Assembly (NCBI RefSeq): GCF_037038585.1
Contig: NC_092521.1
Location: 54,982,398 to 55,046,397, forward strand
Direction: 5' to 3'
Source of the DNA: Patagioenas fasciata
Taxonomy: Eukaryota > Chordata > Aves > Columbiformes > Columbidae
Length of the DNA stretch: 64,000 nucleotides
How positions within the stretch are numbered: position 1 is the first letter of the stretch; each line of letters opens with the position of its first letter. The position numbers were made by a program, and so were the translations under genes. Positions 11,801 through 24,207 of the stretch are shown here, piece after piece. The notes under the pieces were generated by a model. It did no database searches and was not told the origin of the DNA. It saw only the letters and a list, made by a program, of their open reading frames with translations.

Positions 11801-14026
11801 ACAACCTACTGACCATCATCCAAACTTGTGCAGACACTTGGCCCTGTAACAAATTTACATCAATCCTTTTCCTTGTATTTGTGTTTTGTCCGCTTTGGGA
11901 AGTATATGCGAGCCTGCTCTTTGCTTTTGCACCCACCCTGCCTCAAAAAGCCACACGACCCAGTGCCTGGGGCTGCCTGTTGACAGCCAGGCTCAGGGAA
12001 AGGAAACCTTGTGCCCACCTGGAGAGGTGCATTGCAGACCCAGAGACCTTTTGCACAGAGCAGATGGGACCAGCATGGGATGAGGAAATTATCTTAATGC
12101 CATGACTGTAGGGAACTACTAAAAGATGCAAATTGTGGCTCAGCTCTGAAGGGAGAACCAATATGTCCATTTGCTATCTCTGCTCAGAGTGAAGGGGTTC
12201 TCTCTGTGTAAGCATACAGAGACAGCAATTACAATTACTAGATAGTAATTATTGGACAAAATGTAATTAAAAAATCCCGATTCTTGAAATTCATAACACA
12301 CTGTGGAGTTGTTTTCCATTAGGACTTCAGCTGAATCTAATTCAAGTTTCTGTCAGGGAGTTGCCTTGTGAGATGGTAGCAGCACGGTAGAGCCCCGTTC
12401 TCTGCAGCACAGTGCAGGAATGCTCCACCAGCACTTAAAATTTTCTGTCCTGGAAGTAGCAACCTGAGGGGTCCAAAACTCTCTGAAGAGAGCCCCAGTT
12501 CAAGCTGAGATGAACTTTTGGATCCATGGAAGACCTTCTTCTCCAACTGCACCAAGTCTGGAGTACCACCATCTCCACATTTCTTTGACAAATGGTTTTG
12601 CATGCCTACATCTTGAGGAGGTCTTGTATGCCAATGCAAAAATACTATCTTTTTGGTATTTGCTATGTAATTTTTTTTCTTCTAGAAGTTTTGACAAATT
12701 TGGTTTAATTTCAAACTAGAACTAAACCCAATGTCAAAATAGTGATGTTTCTCTGAAACACACTTTCCTGGGTTGGGCCAGCTCTGATTATGGTAAACTA
12801 AGAATGAATGTCCTCAAACCGTACGTCAAGCGTTTACCTTTCAACAAGGAATCAGTCTGTTCTGAAAGTGCCAAACACATCGAGCAATTCAAGTTGCCTG
12901 GACAAAGAGATGAAGAGCTGAACAAAATGCGTACATGGGAGTGGGCACAACATCGTGACTTGCAAGCTGTATTACCCGGCAATCACAACGTGACAAGCAG
13001 GTCCTGTGGCCAGACTGCACTTTCGTTTGGGAAACAGTTTGCACAGTCTGGTTTGCATCTTTCTTTGGGACTAACCAAAAGAAGATGGAGGACTGCCTTT
13101 GAAAGGCAGACACATTGATTTGTCATACCATTCAGGTGTCAGATTTCTAGTTCAATGGGGGATTTAACTTCCTTGAAAAAGCCAAAGATTAATTCCCTTT
13201 GTTTACTTCCTCCTTCACATCTAGTTCTTGCCACATTTTGTTCTTACATGTTTTTGAAATTCATATGCGTTCTTACCAGGAATAAGAATGATTGTGAATT
13301 CCTGAGTAACTGGGTGGCTCAGCAGGATTTCTCTATGACTAATGAATTTTTCTCACTCCCTCAAAGCTTCATCATTAAGGCCATTGTTTCCCCAAGGAGA
13401 TGTACTTGTGCGTTTAAAAATTGCATGACATTCTTCCCATGTACTTTGCAGCAGACACAGTTGAATTCCAAACACCTGTGGAGACTCAGGAAGTTGATAT
13501 CAGCCATTAGCTGGTAAGCTCTAAGGATAACACCTGCTCACGTAACTACACTCTTATTCCTCCTCCTTTACTACCTGTTCTCATTCTACAAAGTTTATGG
13601 CAGGGTTATATATTTTTGAAAATATATATATATTATTTGCTCTCCATTAGAATCATCAGGTATATGACAGGATGTGCCTGTTAAACAGCAGATTGTGACA
13701 AAATGGGATTTCTGGATCTTTGTCTCACTTTTCAGCTATTCAGCAGTCTCTGACCTCTCTCTTTAGCCTCACCATTTGCACATATTTTAAAGGAACAAGA
13801 AGTGAACAAGTTAATCACAAAGGTAAAAGCAATCTTTTCTTATCTCTTCTTTCCAGAAAGTCTGTTTGCTTTCAACACAAAAAGCTTTCTGCTTATAAAT
13901 TTGTGAGGGTAAGGAGGTCAGTAGATATTCAGGCTCTTTAGTGATGACAAGTGAGAACAAATATTTTTTTATTTTCTTCTGTTTTGACTTGAACTTCTGT
14001 AAAGAGAGAATGAAGCCCTTTCCTCC

Positions 14027-14050
14027 AAAAAAAAAAAAAGAAAAAAAAAA
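14027..14050. repeat. A-tract
   Basis: Thirteen A, one G, ten A. No processed gene copy was recognised upstream. Confidence 0.85.
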
Positions 14051-14295
14051 GGCTGTTGGATGAAATGGCAGCACTAAGTGATAACACAAGATCTCTTTGG
14101 CACTTTAATGTGATTAAGTAATAGTTATAAAATAATTTTTAAAGTGCCAGAAGAGGAGCTATTACCCGCTTCCCATATATCTAGTTTTTACACCAGTTTC
14201 TCACAGTCTAGCACTTTGTGGCTGTTATTGCCTGTTTTTAACAAGTGTGCTTTATGCCTCCTCCCTTCCTAATGCAGGTTTTCCCTTTTCTCCAG

Positions 14296-14391
14296 ACAAC
14301 AAACCTTCAGGCTCGTACAGCTTCACAAGTGGACACAAATGGACAGAGCACAGCCTGAAGAAATCCCTTTCATCTTTACGCAGTACCACAG
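14296..14391 (+). other. exon-like block with consensus splice sites, 96 bp
   Basis: A strong acceptor (pyrimidine-rich tract ending TTTTCTCCAG at 14295) and a strong donor (CAG|GTGAGT at 14391/14392) enclose 96 bp, a multiple of three. Two of the three forward frames are open through it; one reads NKPSGSYSFTSGHKW and onward. No protein family is recognised. It could be a coding exon, a lncRNA exon or a chance pairing of splice sites; with two open frames, coding support is weak. Confidence 0.25.
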
Positions 14392-17300
14392 GTGAGTCTT
14401 ATTAGAGCTGTCAGGAGGACCTGCTCAGCTTCTCTCCACTTCACCAACCTCCTGCCCATCCAAACCCTGCTCTCATCTTACAGAGGCAGCTCTGCCTACC
14501 TGGTTTCTATGACTCCTGCCTTCCAGATTAAGCTCTTGGCACAAACACACCTGAGAGCTGAGCCAAAACTTCCCACAGGCCTTTTTGCTCTCAGCATGTG
14601 CTTCTGCTGGCCCATCATCTGCCAGGCAAAGAGGAGATGTGGCTGACCCCAGAGCAAAACCAATTGCTGTCAGGATCTAGAAAGACTGTTTGTGATCTCA
14701 ACTGACAGATTTGGGAGTGTGTGGGAGGTGTATTTCAGTATCTTCACTCTGCTGTTAATCATTAGGGATAAGGGATCAACAGTATCCTTTCCCAGGGAAT
14801 AGAAACATGAAGTCTGTCTTCTTTGAGGATTTTGCAGGGTAAGATGCTGGCTGACAGCTAGAAGACTTCTTTCAAGGAACAAAAGGGAGTGTAAAATGAC
14901 TGAAGTTTGTTTGGGTTTGGGAGTGGACAGGGAAGAAAGAAGCTTTGCCAGCCTTTATTCTTCATTCTTCTTATTATTGACCAAACTCTCTAACTACACA
15001 CAAACATGCATAGCTTATCACACACAGCTGCTGTTTGCATTTTCAGTGTAGTGCTTGGTAGCAGCCTCGATCTTAGCTTCTAGTCACTGCATGTGTAATT
15101 CAGGTCTATAGAGCACTAGTAACACAACCAAGGATTTTTGTGGAAGTCAAGGGCAAAATTAGCTGAGTCCCCTTCAAGTCACTGAAAAGGTAATTAATGT
15201 CAGACTCATACCTTGGCTGTTCACATATTGGTGCCATTAGCAGGAGAAAGTACATACTAATCAATAAGCGTTGGCATTTAATGGCTCTAAAGTATTGGTG
15301 GGCTGGCAATTTACGTCTGCTCACAGCACTGTACCTACTCACAACAATTTACCATCTTCTCTCCTGTTGAAACCCACCAATATAAACTGTCAGGCAGGCA
15401 CTGCATAATTCTTCTTTCCTGTCTCATAAGTGACTCTTATAAAAGTCTGTTTAGAAATCAATAAATCTTCTATGAGGAATGAGTAAGGAGGTAAGGTGCT
15501 GTTTAATTAATAGGTAACTGACATAAGGTAACATCATGTTTTCCCCATCAGATTTCTTTGTTGCAACTCCACAGATTTCCTCAGAAGAGCATTTATGGTA
15601 CTTGCGCATCCTTCAGAACTTGCAGACATTGGTTTTCAGTTTATTCAGTGAGGTGCTTGTGTTCCTCAGTTCTCCTGAGAGTCAGTTTCCTTCCTCTTCC
15701 TCACGATCTGCTCATCTCAAAGGGCTCCATAACCTCCTGCAGTTCCAGTCTGGGAGCCCATCCCTGGGCAGCCCACACCCTGCCCTGTGCTTCTACAAGG
15801 AATGGCAGAACATCCCTCACCAGGGGACAAGCTCTGCACTGCAGGTTGCTCTGGTGGCCTTATTCAGAAGGAAAATCCACCAGTGGCAACTTCCAGCTTC
15901 TCCCACTGAAGATTTCATTCATCAGCTCCAGTTAGCTCACTTCCAAGATGATAGACTTTGTGGAACTACTATCCTATAAAGGAAATTTCTCAGAGATGGA
16001 GTATTTCACAGGGCTTTCCCAGAAATTATCACCATTTATCCCTCAGTTGCCAAGGAAACCAACAATGGACTCTTGGCAATGTAGAGAGCAGTAAAAAAGA
16101 TTTGCACACACCTGAAGAAGCATGAATGCTCTTCTCTAAGAAAATTTTCAAGATTATTGACATGGGCTACTTATACAAAAAAACTCACAGGAAGGGACAC
16201 TTAGTCCCTTACTGATCTGAGACAGTGTAAGGGACATGTCCACTCCACTGCCACACGGAAATGGGAATATCACAACATCATTCAAAATTTAGTGTTTTGC
16301 ACTGCTCTTGCACACCATTTTAAAAAATTATAAAAACACCTTAAAAAGAGTGCCTTTTTGTATTTTTGTTCTTTTAAAACAATACCTGAGATTTTGTCCC
16401 TGAGAGATGCTTATTCATTTTTGATAGCCTGTTCCCTAGTGAGTTTAGTTCAACGTGGCTTTTGGACAAACGGTAATTATAGAGATGACAGCTAATTACA
16501 TCAATAGTTACATTATGCAGCACCAAATCTCAGTTCCTCTCAGAATTCCCCTTCATAAGCAATCACTTGCCTCGGTCACTTGATGTGGCAGAAAGAATTA
16601 CAAATCAGACATGGAGAAGTAGCCAGAGAGCTGGAGAAAGTCCATAGCATACCACCAATGGGGAGTGAGACCAGAGAAATATTTTCAATCTCATTCTCCA
16701 TGACTGAGCTTCAAGAAGTCTGAAATTTCATCCCATGGTCCTTTTGTTAAAATAATTAAAATCTGGCATAGACAATGCTCTCCAGGTCCATACACTAGGC
16801 TGGAACATGATTAGATAAGGAGGCATGATTGCCATCAAGGAACTCACTTAATCCCTCTGTTCCTGAACACCAAGTAGAATGAAGAGAACAGCATTGCACT
16901 CTGAGGCATTTGGTGGGGAGAAATGTATGAAGATTCACAGAGAGCCCAGAAGCTATAATGTTGAGAAACTAAATCTATTAACAGAATTTATACACACTAT
17001 ACATGTGTTCTGAAGATTAAAATTTTCACATGTTTTATTTAGCGCTTCTCTTGCATCACAGAAGTAATAAGAAACTCTATGAGTGCAGAAAAACACATCA
17101 TAGTTACATTGTGACCTAGATTCTCTGGCCACAGCTGGCCTAAAGTCTTCTCTCTCCACTGATTTCAAGGTGTTGCAACAAATCTAAGGTACCCTGTAGG
17201 TTCTCTGATGTTTCAAATACTTGCAAATATCACAGATCACACATACACACGGCAATAAAACAGCTGCAGATAAAACAACTTCTCGTGTTTGCCACACCTG

Positions 17301-19212
17301 CTCAGTGATGCCCAGTGGGCAGAGAAAAAAACGAGAAGTCATCAGGCCACAGGCATGAAAGCTCTGAAAACCTCTTAAAAGTGCCTGAACATGAGTAATG
17401 AGCAGAGACAGGGATGTGGGGATGGCACAAAGATGCCAGTAACCCGAAAAGCACACCCAGCTGTGGCATTTCTCTCACACTCTGCCACAGCTGTGCAGAG
17501 AAACCTGCTGCATCCCTGCGAGGCTGAGCTGGAGTCCTGCTCTACAAACCACTTGTGAAAGCCTGAGGCTCTTGGAAACATTAGGAAGAAAAAAGAAAAA
17601 AAAAAAAAAAAAAAGGGCTATTTGCACCAGAGGGACAGTGTCTTTAGATACCTGGAGACTTGCCTGCAGGATCCTACCTTCTAGTTCTCTCTTGCTGTGG
17701 AAGCTGAGATGGAAAACTTTGCCTCACTAGGTAGGGGAGAGAGTCATAGAAGGTCTTCTGCATTCAAACAGCTCGGTGTCTCCACCGCACACAAAAGCAT
17801 CACTCGGATCTGGGGGAGTTTCTAAAATGGAAACCAACCCGTATTTAACCAGCTCCAGAATGCTCTTGCATTGAAAAGACAGGTTCCACCCTGACTGCCC
17901 CTGCGAAAGGGCAGCTGGTGTGGTTGTAAGAACATGGCCATCTTCAGTAACAATTAATTTTGTTTGGTGTCTTGTCTCTGAAAGTCATCTCTAGAAGAAA
18001 CACTACACAAAGACACTTCACAGAGCAATACAACACCAGTACACACCTACAGCAGGCTTTGACTATTTGCATTTATTTGAGATAAGATCTGAATTACTGT
18101 CATAGAGTTTAATATCTTGCATTTGGGCTTTTCCCTGAGCTCTCTTGCTTTCTCATCTATGCCCTACATTTTTTTAAATTAGCATTGTCATTTAGTCTAA
18201 CTAAACCATTTATTTTAAAATAAATTCATAGATGTCAATAAATGCATTAACCAAATAAATAAATCCTGCCTAAAATACAACATCTATTTGGGGATGGTCA
18301 AATCATTTGAAGTTCTCAGGTCCTAGAGATCATTGTACTATAAACTGATGCAGTCACTGGATGGCACAGCGCAGCACACACCACAAATCTGGCACAGCTC
18401 TGGCAGCTGCTCCCTAGGGCAGGCACAGAGGCACTGAGGCTGGAGGAGTGGACCTTTTGTGCTCCCTCTTGGTATGGAGCATTCAGTGATTTGAACAACC
18501 TGTATGTGAGGGATGCATGTACTAAGTCACTGTGTCCTACAGAAACTACCAAGAGAAAATGTTCAGCGCTGTCAATCATTTGCTTTATTTCCCTCTCACT
18601 GTTCAAATTCAGTCTCTTAGCCCACTAATAAACACCATTTGTCAACTGCATCCCAAGTGTATTCCTCAGTGAATCACATAAGGTGCACCAGAGATACATT
18701 CAATGTCCAGATTCACCAGTTTAATTTTAGCAAGTTGCCACTACCGCCTCATACTTCATCCTACTAACAGATTTATGTCTAGGTTTTTTGTTCATCCATT
18801 ATTCCTTGCACTATTCAGCAGTTTACCTTTCTTGCCCTTATTCTTACAGACCAGTGATGCACACAGCTCTCTCTGGGGCCAAAGACACTTTCAATTCTTC
18901 CTCCTGCATTAATAACACATACAGACAACTTGTCTTCTGAGGGTTTCTTACTGTATTTTGCTGCCTCTTCTTCTACAAAAGAGATATACTGCTATGAAAA
19001 GACTCATTGTAGTTGCTTTCTCCTGCCTTTATCCTCAGGGTACTGTCATTGTTATCTATTAGCTACAGAATAGCCTACGTTTTCCATGTTTCTTAATAGT
19101 CTTGTTTATTATTTACTGTTCCTTTCACTAGAATATCAGCTCATCACTGTTCTCTGCTATGTATCGTGCTTTAATCACTTGCATTGTTGTTTCACCTTTT
19201 ATGAAAGCGCTT
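14392..19212. other. unique non-coding DNA, no gene seen
   Basis: Contains a 147-codon plus-strand frame (15536-15979) overlapped by a 125-codon frame in another phase, which argues for locally stop-poor sequence rather than a gene. An A-tract lies at 17589-17614. No transposon was recognised. Confidence 0.5.
17589..17614. repeat. A-tract
   Basis: Six A, one G, nineteen A. No upstream retrocopy recognised. Confidence 0.85.
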
Positions 19213-19234
19213 GGGGGTGGGAGGGGGGAGGGGG
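19213..19234 (+). other. G-quadruplex motif
   Basis: Four G-runs (5, 3, 6 and 5 G) separated by single bases. One-base loops are typical of very stable quadruplexes. No adjacent gene was identified. Confidence 0.6.
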
Positions 19235-20086
19235 CAGCCTCTTCTCTCCTGTGTCTGTGGAAAATGTAACTGTGGCTTGTACCAAGAGGGACTTTTCAGA
19301 ATCAGACAGAGCATCTTTATGAGTATTATTAAAAAACACTCAGGTTCATGGAGTTTTGGTTTTTTAAGTCTTTTGCTTTACTTGAGACTGCCCTCCTTTG
19401 ATAATGTAGTGAAAGTCTTTGATGATGCCTTAAAATAATACAGCAAGATTTTCTTCCCTGTTTTTGCTTGTGACTGAAACAGAAGCTCTTCGTGGGGACA
19501 GCTGAAAAGAGGGCCGAGTGGCGATACAATAGAGACAAGGCTCCATACAAAATCCTGCTGCATTCACTGTTTATACTCTTGTTGATCATATTGTTTAGCA
19601 TAATTCTGCACCACAGAACGAGATCCAGCTGCCTTTTGACAGACCTTTAAAGGTATGGGTCTCTATATATTCCTTTTCCAGCAAAGTATAACAATAATAA
19701 CTAATAAGCAAATTACTGTTAGGCAAGTTTCAACATGTACAAGTAGCCTGTTAATGAAAATAACTTTCAGGGATGAAAAAAAAAAAAAAAACAAACTCTA
19801 AAGGGCTCTCTTAAAGGACTATTTAGTTTCTCTTGTGGTTTTCTCCTCACCAAGAGCCCAGCAGTCAAAAACAAACAACACTTTACCTAAGACGGGGCAG
19901 AGTGTTCTGTTGCGGTGATGCTTTGTTCTGCTTTGTCAGACATAATCCAGCTCCGGACATTGTTCCACCCTTTCCAAATGAGAACATTTCTGCAACTACA
20001 AGTTCCTCCAGGTTTGGCTTCAGTTTGGAAATCTGCACAGCTGAATGAGTTATTTTTGTGCTCAGGATAGGGAAAAAATAATGTTG

Positions 20087-20497
20087 TTATCAGCCAGGGT
20101 CTTTCTGGAAATGGCAATAAATTGCTTATGGCTGATTTCAGCTAATTCTGACCTTTTCCCACCATATTTCCCCACATTTCTTTGTATCTCCAGACTATAT
20201 CCAAATTCTCATTCTCTGATTTTGCTGGCGTAGGGGCTTTAAGACAACAGCTTAAACCAAGACCTTATCAGAGGAGTGCACATCCGTGGAGCCATTGGTG
20301 AGGTTATTTATAAATATCCTGCCCCTGGGCACACTCCCCAAGCCAGGCATGCCCGGGCAGTGACTCAGCAGCAGGAAACATCATGTTGTCCCTCCTCAGC
20401 TCACGCCCAGGGCACCGCTGCTCCCTGCTTCCAAACAGTCACCGGGCACCACAAAAACCTGCTGATAAAGGCACGGTCCCCTTCAAACCACACCCCC
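20087..20497. promoter_or_regulatory. candidate enhancer: GATA, MEF2, MARE and CACCC motif cluster
   Basis: Inside a GC-richer stretch lie a GATA site in reverse orientation (TTATCA, 20087-20092), a second (CTTATCAG, 20264-20271), an inverted CCAAT (20294-20298), an exact MEF2-type site (TTATTTATAA, 20304-20313), an NF-E2/MAF element (TGACTCAGCA, 20361-20370), a forward GATA site (CTGATAAAG, 20462-20470) and a CACCC/KLF site (CCACACCC, 20488-20495). GATA plus NF-E2/MAF plus CACCC is the combination known from erythroid and megakaryocyte enhancers. Short motifs recur by chance, so function is inference from clustering within about 230 bp. Confidence 0.25.
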
Positions 20498-20683
20498 ACA
20501 ATGCCCAAGCTTCATCCCTTGTGAAGCTTTGTACGGCTCCTCTCCCCTTCACTCCTGCCTTAGGCCTTACATGGCCAAAACTTAAGGCACAGAAGGGTAC
20601 AAAGGTGAAGCCTCATTAAAAAAAAAGCATAGTCTTTTTTTCTCCTTGCATTTAAATCTCAGTAATGTTCTTAGACTGCATTG

Positions 20684-20706
20684 CATATATATATATATAT
20701 GTGTGT
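20684..20706. repeat. AT/GT dinucleotide microsatellite
   Basis: AT steps followed by GT steps. Ordinary microsatellite. Confidence 0.85.
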
Positions 20707-21631
20707 ACTATATGCACAGAACACTGGACTGTTTCTTGATCTGCTTCAGCCCAGTGAGCACATTCCTGCTAAAATGGCTTTATGCCACCTTTTCACTTCA
20801 GTTTCTGTTGCCCTTCAGGTGAATCCCAAGGGGATGGGTGGGTAACCCACTGATGTTCGTGGCACAAAACTCCTTCAAGAGCTCCTCGAAGCCAGGGCCC
20901 CCATGAAAATTTGCCTCTGGGGGAAAAAAATCTTCACTTTTTTCTTTCTGCAAGTCTAACTCCCCCATCCCTGATGAGCACCCAGGTTCAGCAGCCTCAG
21001 CACCAGTGTGAGCCATCTGCAAACGAAGCAGCTGAGACAGACAGACTGAAACCCAGTGATGGACGTCCATGTGCCTCCCTTTGCCAGCACCCTGACTGTC
21101 ACCCAAATGTGGGGATATTTGTGTTGCTTGCCCTTTATCTCCCTCCCAGAGGAAAGCCAACAGTACCCACAGCGCTCAGCCTGCGTTTCTCAAGTCAGGT
21201 CGCCATTCCCCTGCTGGGTACCACAGCCATGTCCACTGTTACGGCTATACATGCTGAATTTGTGTGGAGTTTGTAATTCAGCCTCCCCAGGAGACAGGAT
21301 GGGGAGACAGGGACGGGGAGAGGGGAACAGAGAGACGGAGCTGGAGCAGAGCGGTGGGTGAGGGAAGTGGGCTGCCTGACTGCACAGTGAAATGTGGCCT
21401 GCAGAAGGATGAACGGTGCCCCCAGATCAGCATCCCAGCCCACTCCACCCTGCCGCCCTCCAGCCGGTGGGACAGCCGCAGCTGAGGGGCCCCTAACAGC
21501 AGGCAGGCTGCCCCACATCAAACTATCTTGCTTTTTTTTTGTTGTTTTTCTTTTTGACGACTCTCAGATGATGTACTTTTCCTGTTTCCCAAAGACCTGG
21601 CCAAGGAGAGGAGCAGGACTAAAGCACTGAC
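20707..21631. other. GC-richer sequence without identified gene
   Basis: Several overlapping frames on both strands (for example 20798-21160 minus, 20911-21276 plus) are open because the sequence is GC-rich and stop-poor. None shows a recognised domain or an obvious splice-flanked exon. The stretch could hold non-coding exons or regulatory DNA. Confidence 0.4.
21301..21325 (+). other. G-quadruplex motif
   Basis: G-runs of 4, 3, 4 and 4 separated by 5, 2 and 3 bases, within a purine-rich stretch of the GC-rich domain. Confidence 0.55.
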
Positions 21632-22087
21632 TGCTTGAGAGAGTCCAGTGCAGAGCAACAAAGATGATTAAGGGAGTGGAGCATTTCCCATATGAGGAAA
21701 GGCTGAGGGAGCTGGGTCTCTTTAGCTTGGAGGAGACTGAGGGGTGACCTCATTAATGTTTATAAAAATGTAAAGGGTGAGTGGCACGAGGATGGAGCCA
21801 GGCTCTTCTTGGTGACAACCAATGATAAGACAAGGAGCAATGGGTATAAACTGGAACACAGGAGTTTCCACTTAAATATGAGAAGAAATTTCTTCACAGT
21901 GAGGGTGACAGACACTGGAACAGGCTGCCCAGGGAGGTTGTGGAGTCCCCTTCTCTAGAGACAGTCAAAACCCGCCTGGACACATCCCTGTGTAACCTCA
22001 TCTAGGTGTTCCTGCTTCAGCAGGGGGATTGGACTGGATGATCTTTTGAGGTCCCTTCCAATCCCTAACATTCTGTGATTCTGTGAC
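21632..22087 (+). mobile_element. CR1 LINE 3' fragment
   Basis: 5'-truncated CR1 on the plus strand. It begins in the C-terminal coding part of ORF2 (LERVQ, then a block reading [19 protein letters not shown]) and runs through the 3' UTR (GAACAGGCTGCCCAGGGAGG; GGATTGGACTGGATGATC) to a terminal ATTCTGTGATTCTGTGA tail. Length and structure are typical of a target-primed insertion that aborted early. Confidence 0.9.
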
Positions 22088-22101
22088 TGGAGACACAGGC
22101 A

Positions 22102-22128
22102 GGGGGGGAGTGATGGGGAGAGGGAGGG
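22102..22128 (+). other. G-quadruplex motif
   Basis: G-runs of 7, 4, 3 and 3 with loops of 6, 3 and 1 bases, starting about 15 bp after the CR1 end. Confidence 0.55.
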
Positions 22129-24008
22129 CACCTTTGCTGTGAGGAGGAACTCATTTTGTGAAAACTGTTCCCGTTTTTCATCAGCAGCCCTAAATCATCT
22201 GGGCCTCCTGAACCCTGACAGCCATGCCTGACACTCCGTAGCCACTCCTGTGGCCCAAGAGATGGGGAACCCATGTGTGTGGGCACCACATCTCTGTGGG
22301 TACCCCATGGAGATCACAGGGTCCTGGACACCATACTCCAGCAAACGTATGGATGCTCTTCCAGGAGGGCTCTGTGATGCTTCTGTGACATCCAGGATAT
22401 GCAGTATCCAGTATCCAACAAGCTCTTAAGTGTAACAATACCAGAAACCAGATATAAGGACAGCCATTTTCACTGGAAGGTATTTCTTTCCACTGCTTTT
22501 ACCTAACAGCAGTTTTCCTTTGTTGTGAGCAAAGGGGTTTTTTTTGCCAGAGCGTAAGCATCTACAAAGTAGTGATGAACTAAACTCCTTAGTGTCAACA
22601 CAGCAAAGAACTGAAGAAATGGAATAGCAGAGAAGAGGCAAAAGCTATGCAGGAAACGTAATTGTCCCCCAGTCCATACTCACCAGAATTTCTCCTCAGT
22701 ACTCTGAAAAATGCTTGGGGAGAAAAAAAAAAAAAGGCAGCACAGAGAAGTAACAGATATGTTGTTGATTGATTCATGTAGACTTTGGATCCTAAAGAAC
22801 CCTCAGAGACAAGTGAAGTTAAAATGTTCCTAAAAGTCTAGTAAAATGGAGAAACATTGTAGAGGGGGAAATGAACCGAAGGAAATAAAAAACTCAAGAG
22901 CACAAAAATATCTACAAAAGAAAAGAGTTAAAAGGAAGGAGTAAATGACTGCCTCAAAGAAAAAGCCAAGACTCATTTTAATATCTGGAGCATGTTTATT
23001 TTGTGTCTTCACTTCCTAATCGAAAGCCGTGTGCTTGACAACTGAAGATGCAATATAGTTGTGGTATCATTCTCTCTTTTTTACAGGTTATCTCAAAAAA
23101 CACTTCTCTACTGTGACTAACATTTGGATATATTTGCCTCCTACGTTCCTCCAAGGGAAGGCCAAAGCAGGATTGGGAAAGGATGAGCAAAAGTATACAG
23201 AAAGTGAAAGAGCAGAAATAAACTGATTCTGAGCATCTCATTGCCATGTATGAAAATACTGTTCAGAAGAACTCATGATATACAGTTTTCTTCTTCTATT
23301 CTTTATTTTTAAACATCTCTAACACTAAACATTCATCAAACACCAATTTATAAGAACTCTGTGAGCAGATTTAGTGAATTATTACTTTAATAAATAATAT
23401 CCTATACTTGTTTGTACAAAGTATAAAACAAAAATGTAAGCCTTTTTATAATGTCCCATGATTCTTATTTGCAATCTAGAAAGTCAATGCCTGCTTACCT
23501 CCGGCTGAACTAACGCCTGTTAAATATAAAGGTCACTTGAATAGCTGTAGGTTTTAGACTGTAAGAGAGGGTTAATGGCTGAGAATATGGAATAATAAAT
23601 CCACATTCCTCAATAAGTGAATGTGCATTTAGCTTTGTTCCAGTCTGAAATGACCACACGTAATTTCCAGTATTATGTGATACTCTGGTTATGATTAGCA
23701 TAAGTTTCTACTTAAAAAGATATCAAATGTATTTCATTGATTTATGTCTGTTAAGAAGGAAAAAAAGGCTGCTGGAAAATGTTGAGAAGCCCAGCTGGGT
23801 CTTCTACCTGCTGCTCCCCTCACAAGCCAACATCTCTACCTCATCCCAGAACAGCATCAGCCAACCAAGTCCCTAAAGCCTCAATCATGCACACAGATAT
23901 ATTGACCAGATGTGTGAAAAGATGTGGGTGAAGGCAATTCCATTTCAATAGTGGAAAAGAGACAGTAAGCGCTCAGCAAATGTGTGGTCAGATCACTCCT
24001 GTTTAAAG
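22129..24008. other. unique non-coding DNA, no gene seen
   Basis: Sequence falls back to AT-rich after about 22.4 kb. Only short frames without recognisable features; a short A-tract near 22725. Confidence 0.5.
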
Positions 24009-24207
24009 CAGGGATGTCAAACTCATTTTCACCGGGGGGCACTTCAGCCTTGCAGTTGCCTTCAAAGGGCTGAATGTAATTTTAGGACTGTCTGAGTGTA
24101 ACTACTCTACATTTATACAGTCCTAAAATTACCTTCAGCTCTTTGAAGGCAAGTGCACAGCTGAAGTGCCCCCCGGTGAAAATGAGTTTGACACCCCTAA
24201 TTTAAAG
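24001..24207. repeat. 8-bp target site duplications flanking the first hAT MITE
   Basis: GTTTAAAG (24001-24008) immediately left and ATTTAAAG (24200-24207) immediately right of the element match at 7 of 8 positions, as expected for hAT insertion. Confidence 0.75.
24009..24199. mobile_element. hAT-type palindromic MITE, copy 1
   Basis: A 191-bp non-coding element that is almost one inverted repeat: left arm starts CAGGGATGTCAAACTC, right arm ends GAGTTTGACACCCCTA, and internal blocks (CATTTTCACCGGGGG, GTAATTTTAGGACTGT) recur inverted. Terminal CAGGG(G/A)TGTCAAAC is the style of hAT/Charlie-type elements, and the 8-bp target duplication agrees. No transposase frame is present, so it was mobilised in trans. 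Its RNA would fold into a long hairpin. A related copy lies at 44253-44427. Confidence 0.85.

Larger units (their letters stand above)
7961..14295. other. unique non-coding DNA, no gene seen
   Basis: No repeat family or coding signal recognised. Frames near 9917-10438 (both strands), 11519-12170 (both strands) and 12804-13118 (plus) overlap on opposite strands or lack domain features, so they were treated as chance. Short A-tracts occur at 10553-10565, 11779-11799 and 14027-14050. Confidence 0.5.

Noticed and set aside
15536-15979. 147-codon plus-strand frame with a second open phase
   Set aside because: Two overlapping phases are open for almost 400 bp and neither shows a domain; locally stop-poor DNA is the simpler explanation.
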